From the NCBI GenBank assembly GCA_900540335.1, contig UQFC01000002.1:1-62926 (forward strand): a stretch of DNA of 62,926 nt, in the 5' to 3' direction. Shown in pieces: positions 41,330 to 50,537 of this stretch (the first letter of the stretch is position 1; every line of letters begins with the position of its first letter). A program made the position numbers and the translations under genes. Origin of the DNA: an uncultured Clostridium sp. (lineage in GTDB: Bacteria > Bacillota > Clostridia > Lachnospirales > Lachnospiraceae). The notes under the pieces were generated by a model that saw nothing but the letters and a program-made list of their open reading frames with translations, was not told the origin of the DNA and did no database searches.

Positions 41330-43905
41330 CAGCGTTCCCTCCCTGCAACCATCGGCATCGGAAGCTGCAGATCATTGTAGCCTGCAATGCCGTCATATAC
41401 ATACCGCACCGTCAGTGTATTTCCCGGAGACAGATAAGGACGAAGCTCCTCCACATCGAGAGTCTGTCCCTCCAGCTCCATCAAATCAAAGTTGCCTGTT
41501 CCGTAATTATAAAAATAAATGCTTCCGGTAAATACCTCAGTAAAACTGTTTCTGTCTGCCTCCAGAAATTCTTCATTGACAGATTCAAAGGTCAGACTCT
41601 CTACATCAATATCCTCACCCAGCTGATACTCCAGCGTCAGCGGTTCCATGCCTGCCATGGCATTCACAGAGGAATCATAGCTTCCGCTGACTACCTTCGG
41701 CTCCTTCATCAGCACAGAACGGTACAGAGAGCGATCCCGGGATGCATTAACCTCCATGGAAGCAGTCAGCATGGTAACTCCATAGGTTTCTGCCGTCTTG
41801 TCTTTTAAAAACAGAGTTTCCTCCTTCTGGCTGCTGAATGCAATCAGGCGCGCATCTGCCGTGTATCCGGACAGATAGTTGTCCATGTAAAATTTCAGCA
41901 GATTCGACCGTTCCATAGCCAGCAGATACTCTTTGTTTTTAATATCTGTCGGTCCAAAATCCCTCTCGCCTGTGATCCGGTCCGCCACAACATAGGAATT
42001 GCCCAGGGGGAACCGCACCAGCTCGTAATCCTCCAGATTTTTCGTCTCTCCTGCCTCCATATGGCCCAGAAGCACCATATTTCCATACAGCATTACTGCC
42101 GCATTCTCTACAGGAAACGGGAAATGGTTCGTTACGCTGCCCCCGATTTCTCCTTCAAAATAATCTACCGTTCCGTCAAATCCAATCTGATCCAGATTCT
42201 CCGATTTGTTCTCCAGCCGAAAATATCTGGAAGTAAAAGCGGGAATATTCTGTCCCTGAATCCGCACATGCTCATCTGTAGTTATAATCCCGGTCTGCCA
42301 GGGAGTTTCCTCTGTCATCTCCTCCCAGCCGCCGTATCCGCCCCAGTAGCTGCTGGTAATGGGAAGAACGGAATATTCCGGCGCCAGATCCACATAATAG
42401 GGACGATTATAGGGATTTCTCACATTAACATAAGTAGTATCCATGACGTAATCGCTGGTTACGTCCCGGATGGATGCATAGGTAAAAAATGTAGACCGGA
42501 ATCTGGTGGGAATACCCATCATATAGATAATTCCCGCAAATACCAGTGACAGAACCAGCACACCCCTCCGGTAATAAATCTGCAGATCCCAGTTTTTCAA
42601 AAACAGATACAGGCCCGGTCCCAGCAAAATCAGATATACAGCTGTCACGGTCATATATAAAAACAGATTCGGCAGCTTATCCACATCTCCTGTGTCAATC
42701 AGGGTCTGCACAGACCAGTACCGATCGGAATTGCCGCTGTATACCAGCTCTGCCAGACGGTTAATCCTGTTTTCTCCCAGAAGGCTGGTGAACATATAGT
42801 CAAGAAATGAAGAATTTTTCTCACAAAACTCTCCGATATCTCCCAGATCAAAGGCTGCCACGGCAATGATTCCCTGTTCCTTGGCTGCCGCTGTAAGAAG
42901 CGGAAAACCGCTGCTGGAGAGAATTACATTTCCTCCGTGAAGAGAAACATCTACGCAGGGAACTGCCAGCATTCCTGCCCCCGGCTCATCCAAAGCAAAG
43001 TTCTCCCCCAGATTAATATGGCGCAGATTCGGAGCCTCATAGGACTCGTCAAGCAGCTCCGGCGCAAACCGCCCCAGAGTGTCGTCTACCCGTTCTCCCG
43101 TTCCCAGAATCAAAATGCCGCCGCCATGCACCCAGTACATAATTGCAGCAATCTGTTTTTCCGAGAGGTTGCGAAGCTTATAATCATTGACAACCAGCAC
43201 ATCCAGAAGATCCAGACCAATCTCCTCCTCCGGAAAATCCGTTTCATCCAGCTCAAAGGTTCTGGTTCTCAGAGTACTGTAATTGATTCCCGCTCCGTTT
43301 AAGTAAAACAGCTCTCCGGGATCATCAGACAGCAGGCCGATAAACATTTCCGGCACATCCCGGCTTACCTTCAGATTCACCGGCTTATACACCAGAGATT
43401 TACCCTCTTCATCTGAAACGGTAAAAAGGATCTGATCTCCTCCTGTTCCCAGAGGAATATAATACCGGGCGCTCATCACCTCTCCGGCTTCCGCCTGAAC
43501 CTGATACTCATACTGGTATACCGTACCGTCGGATTCCATGACCTTGGCCTGCAGCATTCCGGAAAAGGCTTCTGTCCCGCTGTTGGAAAGCGCCGCATCT
43601 ACCGGAAGATAGCGTCCGCCCTTTGCCGTATTGTCATAACCATAGCTCACATCCAGGGAAAGCTGAGGCGCATCCACACTCTGTGTCCCGGCTCCGCTGT
43701 CCTCTGCCGGCGCACCATTGCTGCCCGACGCAGCAGACTTCACCTCCGGCGCTGCCATCGCTGTTTCCGTCATATATAAAGCACAAAAAGCCAGCCCACC
43801 GGCCAGCAGAACAGCCGCCCCTCTGGCGGCCCATCCTGCCTTCGATGTTCTGACTGAAACGTTTCTTTCTTTCTGAGAATTTCGAATGCAGAGTCTCAAA
43901 TTCAT
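41329..43905 (-). CDS. Large exported/membrane protein of the two-component-ABC operon
   Basis: Protein of about 858 residues with no family I can name with confidence. An N-terminal hydrophobic segment (about 30-48) acts as signal or anchor. It is followed by an external beta-rich region, then a segment resembling a GATase-like/DUF4350 fold (LLDVLVVNDYKLRNLSE, WVHGGGILILGTG, about 235-270). Two membrane helices occur near 415-435 and 450-470, then another external region of about 390 residues. The layout recalls GldG-like partners of ABC-2 exporters. The start is ATG at 43905 overlapping the kinase stop; a GTG just before it is also possible. Confidence 0.8.
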   Translation of the reverse strand: MNLRLCIRNSQKERNVSVRTSKAGWAARGAAVLLAGGLAFCALYMTETAMAAPEVKSAASGSNGAPAEDSGAGTQSVDAPQLSLDVSYGYDNTAKGGRYLPVDAALSNSGTEAFSGMLQAKVMESDGTVYQYEYQVQAEAGEVMSARYYIPLGTGGDQILFTVSDEEGKSLVYKPVNLKVSRDVPEMFIGLLSDDPGELFYLNGAGINYSTLRTRTFELDETDFPEEEIGLDLLDVLVVNDYKLRNLSEKQIAAIMYWVHGGGILILGTGERVDDTLGRFAPELLDESYEAPNLRHINLGENFALDEPGAGMLAVPCVDVSLHGGNVILSSSGFPLLTAAAKEQGIIAVAAFDLGDIGEFCEKNSSFLDYMFTSLLGENRINRLAELVYSGNSDRYWSVQTLIDTGDVDKLPNLFLYMTVTAVYLILLGPGLYLFLKNWDLQIYYRRGVLVLSLVFAGIIYMMGIPTRFRSTFFTYASIRDVTSDYVMDTTYVNVRNPYNRPYYVDLAPEYSVLPITSSYWGGYGGWEEMTEETPWQTGIITTDEHVRIQGQNIPAFTSRYFRLENKSENLDQIGFDGTVDYFEGEIGGSVTNHFPFPVENAAVMLYGNMVLLGHMEAGETKNLEDYELVRFPLGNSYVVADRITGERDFGPTDIKNKEYLLAMERSNLLKFYMDNYLSGYTADARLIAFSSQKEETLFLKDKTAETYGVTMLTASMEVNASRDRSLYRSVLMKEPKVVSGSYDSSVNAMAGMEPLTLEYQLGEDIDVESLTFESVNEEFLEADRNSFTEVFTGSIYFYNYGTGNFDLMELEGQTLDVEELRPYLSPGNTLTVRYVYDGIAGYNDLQLPMPMVAGRER

Positions 43906-45065
43906 CACCCGGCCTTTCCGAAATGCTCTTTATTTACATCAAAATTAACCAGAAGCGTTACAGTAAATACCGTACCGTTCAAATCACTTTTCACGTCAAT
44001 GGTACCTCCGTGCATATCTACAATATTTTTTACAATAGCCAGTCCCAGTCCTGTTCCTCCGGTATGCGTTGATCGGGACTGTTCCACGCGGTAAAACTTA
44101 TCAAAAATCAAAGGCAGCTCCTCTGCCGGAATCACATATCCGTAATTCGTCACAGACACCGTCACCGTCTCCGGTCCTGCCGCCACATTCACCATCACCC
44201 GCTTGCCGTCTGCTCCGTACTTAATGGCATTGTTAATCAGATTATCAAAAAGACGGGCCAGCAGATTGCCGTCTGCTGTAATCACCTTGGCGGGAACATT
44301 GCTCTGCAGCTCATAGGAAAGCCCCTTATCCGCAAAATTCGGATAGGATTCCTCCAGAAGCTGCCCCAGCAGCTTGATAATATCCACCTGCGACACATGC
44401 ATGGAAAGCCTGCCGTAGTTCATCTTGGTAAAACCAAACAGATCCTCAATCAGCTTTTCCAGCCGCTTGGCCTTGCTGTAGGCAATGTCTATGTATTTTT
44501 TCTGCATCTCTGGCGGCAGCTCCACCTTTCCGGAAAGCAGCTCCAGATACCCGATAATCGATGTAAGGGGCGTTCTGAGATCGTGGGCCACATTGGTAAT
44601 CAGCTCATTTTTCGTCCGTTCTGACTCCCTTTCCTTGTCCATCAGCCAGCGGATATCCTCCACCATCTTATTCAGACTGGAGGCCATGGAAGAAAACTCG
44701 TCATCTCCCAGAACCTCCACCGTAGTATTCAGATCCCCTTCGGAAATATTGGTGACAGCATCTGAAATCCTGCTGATATAAGAGATGGATTTCTCCTGGA
44801 GAATCAAAAAGGTCACTGTAAAAATCACAATTCCCACCAGCACATAGCCCAGGACAATCACCGTATCAAAGCTGTTTGCCATAGACAAAAATGCATTGCT
44901 CCACTGCGCCTCTTCCGCATATCCGGCCAGCATGGAAATATTCGTCACTAGAAATATCTCCACCAGAAATGCCACCAGCGCACTGTAAACCACATTGGCA
45001 ATAACCCTGGTATGATACCGGTGCCTTAAATCATTTTTTCCCGGAGCCTGGTTCTTACTTTTCAA
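43905..45065 (-). CDS. Membrane sensor histidine kinase
   Basis: HisKA-type kinase of 386 residues. Two membrane helices (about 18-45 and 70-92) flank a short external loop of about 25 residues, too small for a large ligand domain. A HAMP domain, the H-box NVAHDLRTPLTSIIGYLELL, the N-box NLINNAIKYGADG, and G-boxes IFDKFYRVEQSRS and GGTGLGLAIVKNIVDMHGG follow. The small sensor loop fits intramembrane-sensing kinases tied to ABC exporters and cell-envelope stress. The start appears to be TTG at 45065, overlapping the regulator gene by 11 bp. Confidence 0.92.
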   Translation of the reverse strand: MKSKNQAPGKNDLRHRYHTRVIANVVYSALVAFLVEIFLVTNISMLAGYAEEAQWSNAFLSMANSFDTVIVLGYVLVGIVIFTVTFLILQEKSISYISRISDAVTNISEGDLNTTVEVLGDDEFSSMASSLNKMVEDIRWLMDKERESERTKNELITNVAHDLRTPLTSIIGYLELLSGKVELPPEMQKKYIDIAYSKAKRLEKLIEDLFGFTKMNYGRLSMHVSQVDIIKLLGQLLEESYPNFADKGLSYELQSNVPAKVITADGNLLARLFDNLINNAIKYGADGKRVMVNVAAGPETVTVSVTNYGYVIPAEELPLIFDKFYRVEQSRSTHTGGTGLGLAIVKNIVDMHGGTIDVKSDLNGTVFTVTLLVNFDVNKEHFGKAG

Positions 45066-45759
45066 TTTTGTATCCTACCCCCCACACTGTGGTGATAATC
45101 TTGTCCTGCCGCTCGTCTTCCTTCATTTTGCCTCTCAGACGGCGGATATGTACCATAACTGTATTGTTGGCTTCATAAACCTTCTCATTCCACACCTTTT
45201 CAAAAATTTCATCGGTGCTGAACACCTTTCCTGCGTTGGAAGCCAGAAGATACAGAATATCAAACTCAATCGGCGTCAGCTTAATCTCCTCGTCATAAAC
45301 TGTTACCTTATGATTGTCCTTATTGATCGTCAGTCCCCGGATGCTGATCTCATTTTTTGAGCTTTCATGAACATTGCTGTTGGGATTCAGCTGAGTATAA
45401 CGCCGCAGCTGGGATTTCACCCGGGCAGTCAGCTCCAGCGGATTAAAGGGCTTTACCACATAGTCGTCTGCACCTGTTCCCAGTCCCAGAATCTTATCCA
45501 GATCCGTAGACTTGGCGCTCAGCATAATGATGGGGATGTTGTTGGTTTCCCGGATCTTCTTGCACATCTCCAGACCGTTCATCCCCGGCATCATAATGTC
45601 CAGAAGCACCAGATGAATGTCCTCCTTATCCAGAATTGCCAGCCCGTCCTGGGCATTGGATGCCTTAAATACTTTATATCCATCGCTGACCAGATAGATC
45701 TCCACCAGATCCGCGATTTCCTGCTCATCATCAACTACCAGAATATTAGTCTCTGCCAT
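45055..45759 (-). CDS. OmpR-family response regulator
   Basis: Protein of 234 residues. The receiver domain has the acidic pair VVDDEQE, the phosphorylated Asp in LVLLDIMMPGMNG, the Thr/Ser in IIMLSAKS and Lys in DDYVVKPF. The winged-helix output domain (about 140-232) includes LTPIEFDILYLLASNAGKVFS and TVMVHIRRLRGKMKE. AAGGAGGAGACCAAC precedes the ATG at 45759. First gene of the operon; expected to control the downstream ABC exporter and itself. Confidence 0.94.
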   Translation of the reverse strand: MAETNILVVDDEQEIADLVEIYLVSDGYKVFKASNAQDGLAILDKEDIHLVLLDIMMPGMNGLEMCKKIRETNNIPIIMLSAKSTDLDKILGLGTGADDYVVKPFNPLELTARVKSQLRRYTQLNPNSNVHESSKNEISIRGLTINKDNHKVTVYDEEIKLTPIEFDILYLLASNAGKVFSTDEIFEKVWNEKVYEANNTVMVHIRRLRGKMKEDERQDKIITTVWGVGYKIEK

Positions 45760-45874
45760 GTTGGTCTCCTCCTTGTGTGATTCTTTTCTATCGTATGGGG
45801 AAACCTGCAGAAGCTGCCTGTTTCCCAATGGTTCAATCTATTCATAAGTGTAACATAAAATACAGGTTTATGCC

Positions 45875-46036
45875 TTACTTTTTTCTGACAAAAGGTGTAA
45901 GAATTCCCATTTCTTCGCGTTCTTTCTGCAGGAGACCTTCAAGGCTAAGGAAGTGAAGCTCCTCAGTCCGTTTGTTAATAACAGAAATAACATAACTGCT
46001 AAAACTTATCCAGAGATGTGTTCCAGCTCCATTTTA
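45875..46036 (-). pseudogene. Orphan coding-like fragment, family unknown
   Basis: A frame of about 52 codons without a start, open from about 46036 to a TAA at 45875. It reads like a real protein C-terminus (INKRTEELHFLSLEGLL, KEREEMGILTPFVRKK). No family recognised. It lies in the 45760-46646 gap just upstream of the response regulator and may be the remnant of a lost gene. Confidence 0.35.
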
Positions 46037-46084
46037 GAACAGGCAGCTGCTTGTTTTGTGCAGAAACTGCCGGTTTCCTCCATA

Positions 46085-46311
46085 AATACAAAATAGACCC
46101 CTGTGATTGTGTAAAATCAGCCTTTTTTATTCTAAAATGCAAAATAAGTCTCTAAAATTGTGCAGGATCAGCCTTTTTCCCTCTAAAATGCAAAATAGCT
46201 CCTCCAAATTGTGCAGGATCAGCCTTTTTCCTTCTAAAATGCAAAATAGCTCCTCTAAATTGTGCAAAATCAGCCTTTTTCCTTCTAAAATGCAAAATAG
46301 CTCCTTATAAA
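46085..46311. repeat. Tandem 51-bp repeat array
   Basis: Four contiguous 51-bp units (46108-46158, 46159-46209, 46210-46260, 46261-46311) and a partial fifth from 46085. The consensus contains TGTGCAGGATCAGCC, then CTTTTTCCTTCTAAAATG and CAAAATAGCTCCTC. Units 2-4 are nearly identical. There are no variable spacers, so it is not CRISPR. The 51-bp period keeps one frame open by chance of being a multiple of three. Confidence 0.92.
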
Positions 46312-46452
46312 ACGGGCCCTGCTTTTCAGACAAACACGATTCCCTGATTAAACCACAAATTAATTTTCTAAACTTAAAACTTAACAACTGTTCTCTTGTT
46401 CTATACGCCAGCCATTAATATTATGGAATCATAGAAAAAACGGAGAATTGAT

Positions 46453-46566
46453 ATGAAAACAAATCAGATTATTCGCGAAAAAAGAAAAAAAATTATCACT
46501 GATGCAAAACAAATTGCAAAATTTTCGGGTACATCCACCTCTGCTGTAAGCAAATGGGCTACGCCC
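46453..46566 (+). pseudogene. Truncated XRE-type regulator fragment
   Basis: The first 36 codons (MKTNQIIREKRKK, then QIAKFSGTSTSAVSKW) are the first helices of a typical Cro/C1 helix-turn-helix regulator. After SKWAT the sequence runs into the hairpin and 3' end of the convergent ppk gene, and family similarity stops. The rest of the regulator is missing, so this is a 5' remnant of a deleted gene. CGGAGAATTGAT precedes the ATG. Confidence 0.6.
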
Positions 46567-46591
46567 ATCGTTGGCTGCAAAAGGAATATGA

Positions 46592-46632
46592 GGGCTGCCG
46601 CTTCACGACTCACATCGTTAAAGCGGCAGCCC
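46592..46632 (-). terminator. Terminator-like hairpin after ppk
   Basis: GGGCTGCCGCTT and AAGCGGCAGCCC form a perfect 12-bp stem on the minus strand. The following T content is modest (TCATATTCCTTTT). Confidence 0.75.
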
Positions 46633-46646
46633 TTCCGGGGTTTTCC

Positions 46647-48788
46647 CTATGCCTCGGCCGGCACAAACACTCTGGTATTGTGCACATCATGACCGGCTTC
46701 CTCAGCCGCTTTCTTTGCCATGGCAATCGCTTCCTCGCAGAACTGCTCCTGTGCGCACACCAGAACCTTTCCGCGCTTGTCAATCTTCTCATAGGTTCCG
46801 TCCGGCTGCAGCACATGAGCCTTCACATTATCCTCCAGCTGAACCTGAAGAATATGGATCACCTGTTTCTTTAACTCCGGATCCTCTACCGGGAACATAA
46901 TCTCCACGCGCTTGTCAAGATTTCTTGGCATCCAGTCAGCACTTCCCATATATACCTCCGGACTGCCGTCATTTTCCACATAAAGAATCCGGGCATGCTC
47001 CAGGAAATTTCCCACAATGGAATGCACCGTAATATTCTCACTGAGGCCGGGGATTCCCGCCTTCAGACAGCAAATGCCACGGACGACAAGTTCAATCTTT
47101 ACACCGGCGCAGGAAGCCTCATACAGATTTGCAATCACCTCTTTGTCACAAAGAGAATTCATCTTTGCCATAATCCGAGCCGGCTTTCCCGCCCGGGCAT
47201 GCTCCGCCTCCCGCTTAATCATCCGGATACAGCGGCTTCTCAGCCACAAGGGAGCCAGAGCCAGCTTATTCCAGGTAGGCGGCTCCGAATATCCGGAAAG
47301 CATGTTGAAGACCGCAGTCGCATCCTCGCCCACCTGCGGATGGCAGGTCATCAGGCCGCAGTCTGTATACAGCTTTGCCGTAGAATCGTTGTAGTTTCCC
47401 GTTCCCAGGTGAACATAACGGCGAATGCCGTCCTCCTCTCTGCGAACCACCAGGGTAATCTTACAGTGGGTTTTCAGTCCGACCAGGCCGTAAATAACAT
47501 GGCAGCCCGCCTTCTCCAGCTTTTTCGCCCAGTTGATGTTGTTCTCCTCATCAAATCTGGCCTTTAACTCCACCAGAACAGAAACCTGCTTGCCCCGCTC
47601 TGCCGCCTCTGCAAGAGCCGCAACAATCGGAGAATGACCGCTTACCCGATACAGGGTCTGCTTAATCGCCAGCACATCCGGATCCTTTGCCGCCTGACGC
47701 ACAAACTCCACCACCGGTTCAAAGGTCTGGTAAGGATGGTGCAGAAGGATATCCCCCTTCCGTATATTGGTAAAAATATCATCGTCATTCATAAAAGCCG
47801 GAACCGGCTGAGGCGTATAAGACGGCGTTTTCAGCTCATCAAAGCCGTTCATTCCGTACATTTTCATCAGAAACGTCAAATCCAGAGGACCGTTAATTTC
47901 ATAAATATCATCATTTCCCACGGAAAGCTCCCGTTTCAGGATCTTCAGGAGACGTTTATCAACCTTCTCCTCCACCTCCAGACGGATCACCTCGCCCCAC
48001 TGGCGCTTCTTCAGCTGCTTCTGAATCTCCTCCAGAAGATCCTCCGCCTCCTCCTCATCCAGAGTAAAATCTGCATTCCGCATAATCCGGAAGGGATGGG
48101 CAGACACAATATTATAATTCAGAAACAGCTCCTTCATATTCCGCTCAATAATCTCTTCCAGAAGAATCACTCTCCGCTCCCCGTTTCCATCTGCAGGAAG
48201 CTCCACGATCCTGGGAAGGCCGGAGGGAACCTGAACCATGGCAAACTCCAGCCCGTCCTCTCCGTTCTTTTTCTGTACCAGAGCCGCAATATTCAGGGAT
48301 TTATTCCGAATCAGGGGGAAGGGACGGGAAGAATCCACAGCCATCGGCGTCAGTACCGGATACACATTGTCATGGAAAAAGCGATCCACAAACCGTCCGT
48401 CTTCCGCTGTCAGTTCCTCGTGCTCAGAAACAATCTGAAGTCCCTGCTGCTTTAAAGCCGGAAGCAGAGAACGGTTGTAGGTAGAATACTGAAGAGCTAC
48501 CAGCTCATGCGTTTTTTCTCCAATCAGTTCCAGCTGCTCCTCCGGCCTCAGACCTGCAATATCCGGCTTTTTATATTTTGCATGTACCATGTCCTTCAAA
48601 GACGCCACCCGAACCATAAAAAATTCATCCAGGTTTGATGCCGTAATACTCAAAAACTTCAGCCGCTCAAACAGCGAAATCGACTTGTCCCGGGCCTCAT
48701 TCAAAATACGGAAATCAAACTCCAGCCAGCTCAGTTCCCGGTTTACATAATTCTTTGAATCCAGATAATTTAATTCTATATCAGCCAT
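46647..48788 (-). CDS. ppk: Polyphosphate kinase 1
   Basis: Cytoplasmic or membrane-associated enzyme of 713 residues that makes polyphosphate from ATP. The N-terminal part has NYVNRELSWLEFDFRILNEA, with SITASNLDEFFMVRVASLKD after it. The catalytic part has KGDILLHHPYQTFEP, AIKQTLYRVSGHSPI, VELKARFDEENNINWAKKLE, RRYVHLGTGNYN (the phosphorylated His) and a C-terminal GSADWMPRNLDKRVE. Length is normal. It starts 3 bp after ppx ends, so the two genes are cotranscribed. Confidence 0.97.
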   Translation of the reverse strand: MADIELNYLDSKNYVNRELSWLEFDFRILNEARDKSISLFERLKFLSITASNLDEFFMVRVASLKDMVHAKYKKPDIAGLRPEEQLELIGEKTHELVALQYSTYNRSLLPALKQQGLQIVSEHEELTAEDGRFVDRFFHDNVYPVLTPMAVDSSRPFPLIRNKSLNIAALVQKKNGEDGLEFAMVQVPSGLPRIVELPADGNGERRVILLEEIIERNMKELFLNYNIVSAHPFRIMRNADFTLDEEEAEDLLEEIQKQLKKRQWGEVIRLEVEEKVDKRLLKILKRELSVGNDDIYEINGPLDLTFLMKMYGMNGFDELKTPSYTPQPVPAFMNDDDIFTNIRKGDILLHHPYQTFEPVVEFVRQAAKDPDVLAIKQTLYRVSGHSPIVAALAEAAERGKQVSVLVELKARFDEENNINWAKKLEKAGCHVIYGLVGLKTHCKITLVVRREEDGIRRYVHLGTGNYNDSTAKLYTDCGLMTCHPQVGEDATAVFNMLSGYSEPPTWNKLALAPLWLRSRCIRMIKREAEHARAGKPARIMAKMNSLCDKEVIANLYEASCAGVKIELVVRGICCLKAGIPGLSENITVHSIVGNFLEHARILYVENDGSPEVYMGSADWMPRNLDKRVEIMFPVEDPELKKQVIHILQVQLEDNVKAHVLQPDGTYEKIDKRGKVLVCAQEQFCEEAIAMAKKAAEEAGHDVHNTRVFVPAEA

Positions 48789-48791
48789 ATT

Positions 48792-50351
48792 TTATACCCT
48801 CTTTTTCTGTTTTAACACCGGACGAATGCCAAAAATCTCCTCGAAAAAGTCTCCCTTTTCCGCAATGGACATGGCTTCCAGTGTTACATCACCATCATAT
48901 TCCGTGGAAATCACCAGCATGTTTCCTTTTACACTCAGGCGGCAGTCAGACAGCTTTCCCGCGTGTCCCCGATCCATGGAATTGGCCAGACGGAGAATCG
49001 CCGTCAGCTTTCCGATAATCAAAGGCAGATTTTCCGGATTGGCCAGACGGCTGTCCCTTGACGGTCTTGCCTGCAGCTCTACCTCATTGTAACGGAACTC
49101 CTGAATATGATACTTTACCACATTGGCTACAATTTCCCGCTCCACATGGGACAGACCGATAATTTCCGTTCCCATGATAATATTGTAGGCGCATTCCGTA
49201 GCATCCCGCATGGTTACAAACTTTCCGCAGGAATGAAGATCTGCCGCAATCTGAAGCAGAAGCCGTTCCCGTTCCTTCAGTCCATGATATTTTTTCAGAC
49301 TGTCAAACACCTTCAGAGCCGCCTGCTCCACAGCCTGAATATGAGGCATATGGCACTTGTACCGCTTTGCCATATTCCGGGAGGCCGCAATAATATCATT
49401 GGAAAAATTATGTTCAAACCGAATCAGCTTTTTCTCCTCCCCGTAATCTGCCGCTGTTCCGTCCGCCATGCGGATTCCGGGAACCCAGAGAATCTCCGCT
49501 CCGGTTACCTCCAGCATTCTTTTATAAATGGCGACTGTGGGAAACATCATAGATGCATATTCTCCGTTTACATCAAAGGCATCCTCCAGCTGGGCGCGGG
49601 TTTTTGTACGCATCCACTCAAAAAAGCTGTTGAACTTCTCTGCCGTCAGGCGATCGCTGCGGGCCAGCCCATTCAGCTTGTAATACATGGTCAGAATCGG
49701 ATCTCCGATTGCAATCAGGTGTTTGATTTCCCGATCCTTTAAATACATCTTCCGGAAGGTCAGCAGCTCATTATCAATCAGCTCCATAACAAGAGACTGC
49801 TCTGCCTGGGCAGACAGCTTGACATGAGTAAGAATCTGGCGCAGCTTCAACACTCCGAGAGGAAGATTCTGGGTGGAAATCAGAGAATCCTTATCAAAAA
49901 CAGATGCCTGCATACTTCCAAAGCCCACATCTACAATCGCTGTTCCCTTTTGAATGGTCTTCTGGAATTCTGATGCCTTGGCCGCAATGGCCTTGTAGCG
50001 GATAAAACGCTGCTCCGAATTGCTCAGTATCTTTACCTGAATTCCCGTTCTGACCCGGATCTGCTCCAGCACAATCTGGCTGTTTTTTGCCTCACGCATA
50101 GCTGTTGTCGCGTAAGCCCGATACTCGCTCACCTGGTATGTCTTCATAATGGATGCAAAATCCTTCAGAACCCGGCAGGTTTCCTCTACCATGTGATAAC
50201 TGATTTTCCCGTCCTCAAAGGTATCCTTTCCCAGGGCAATCATATGCTTTACATGATCAATGGAACGGACTCCTGTTTTTTCAGAAATTTCATAAATTCC
50301 CAGCTCCAGTTCAAAAGATCCTACATCAATCGCCGCAAATGTTCGTACCAT
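48792..50351 (-). CDS. ppx: Ppx/GppA-family exopolyphosphatase with HD domain
   Basis: Protein of 519 residues. The actin-like ASKHA fold is seen in AAIDVGSFELELGIYEI, YATTAMREAKNS and the phosphate-loop block TAIVDVGFGSMQASVF. The C-terminal half (about 320-500) has an HD-type helical domain (LLQIAADLHSCGKFV ... GLSHVEREIVANVVKYHI). It degrades polyphosphate or pppGpp. Two canonical residues vary: DVGS replaces the usual DxGSNS, and DVGFGSMQ replaces DIGGGSTE, so catalytic efficiency or substrate may differ. It is paired with ppk. Confidence 0.9.
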   Translation of the reverse strand: MVRTFAAIDVGSFELELGIYEISEKTGVRSIDHVKHMIALGKDTFEDGKISYHMVEETCRVLKDFASIMKTYQVSEYRAYATTAMREAKNSQIVLEQIRVRTGIQVKILSNSEQRFIRYKAIAAKASEFQKTIQKGTAIVDVGFGSMQASVFDKDSLISTQNLPLGVLKLRQILTHVKLSAQAEQSLVMELIDNELLTFRKMYLKDREIKHLIAIGDPILTMYYKLNGLARSDRLTAEKFNSFFEWMRTKTRAQLEDAFDVNGEYASMMFPTVAIYKRMLEVTGAEILWVPGIRMADGTAADYGEEKKLIRFEHNFSNDIIAASRNMAKRYKCHMPHIQAVEQAALKVFDSLKKYHGLKERERLLLQIAADLHSCGKFVTMRDATECAYNIIMGTEIIGLSHVEREIVANVVKYHIQEFRYNEVELQARPSRDSRLANPENLPLIIGKLTAILRLANSMDRGHAGKLSDCRLSVKGNMLVISTEYDGDVTLEAMSIAEKGDFFEEIFGIRPVLKQKKRV

Positions 50352-50537
50352 AGCCCCTCACTCCTCTCTGTCTGTTCCGCGTTTTCTCTGACCAGGCTCT
50401 GTCCGAAACCTGCCGTGTTCTTCTACCATACAAAACAAACTTAAAATTTGCGTAAAATCCAGGTTAAATATTCAGACGCGCCTTCGCTCCTGCAATATTT
50501 CCCTGGATTTTTCCTTTGTCTCAAATGTTCAGTTTTC

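Noticed and set aside
46107..46310. Repetitive 67-codon frame across the 51-bp array
   Set aside because: The period is a multiple of three, which keeps the frame open; there is no convincing start signal and the content simply mirrors the DNA repeat.
46085..46311. Possible CRISPR array
   Set aside because: The units are contiguous 51-bp repeats without unique spacers, and no cas genes are present.
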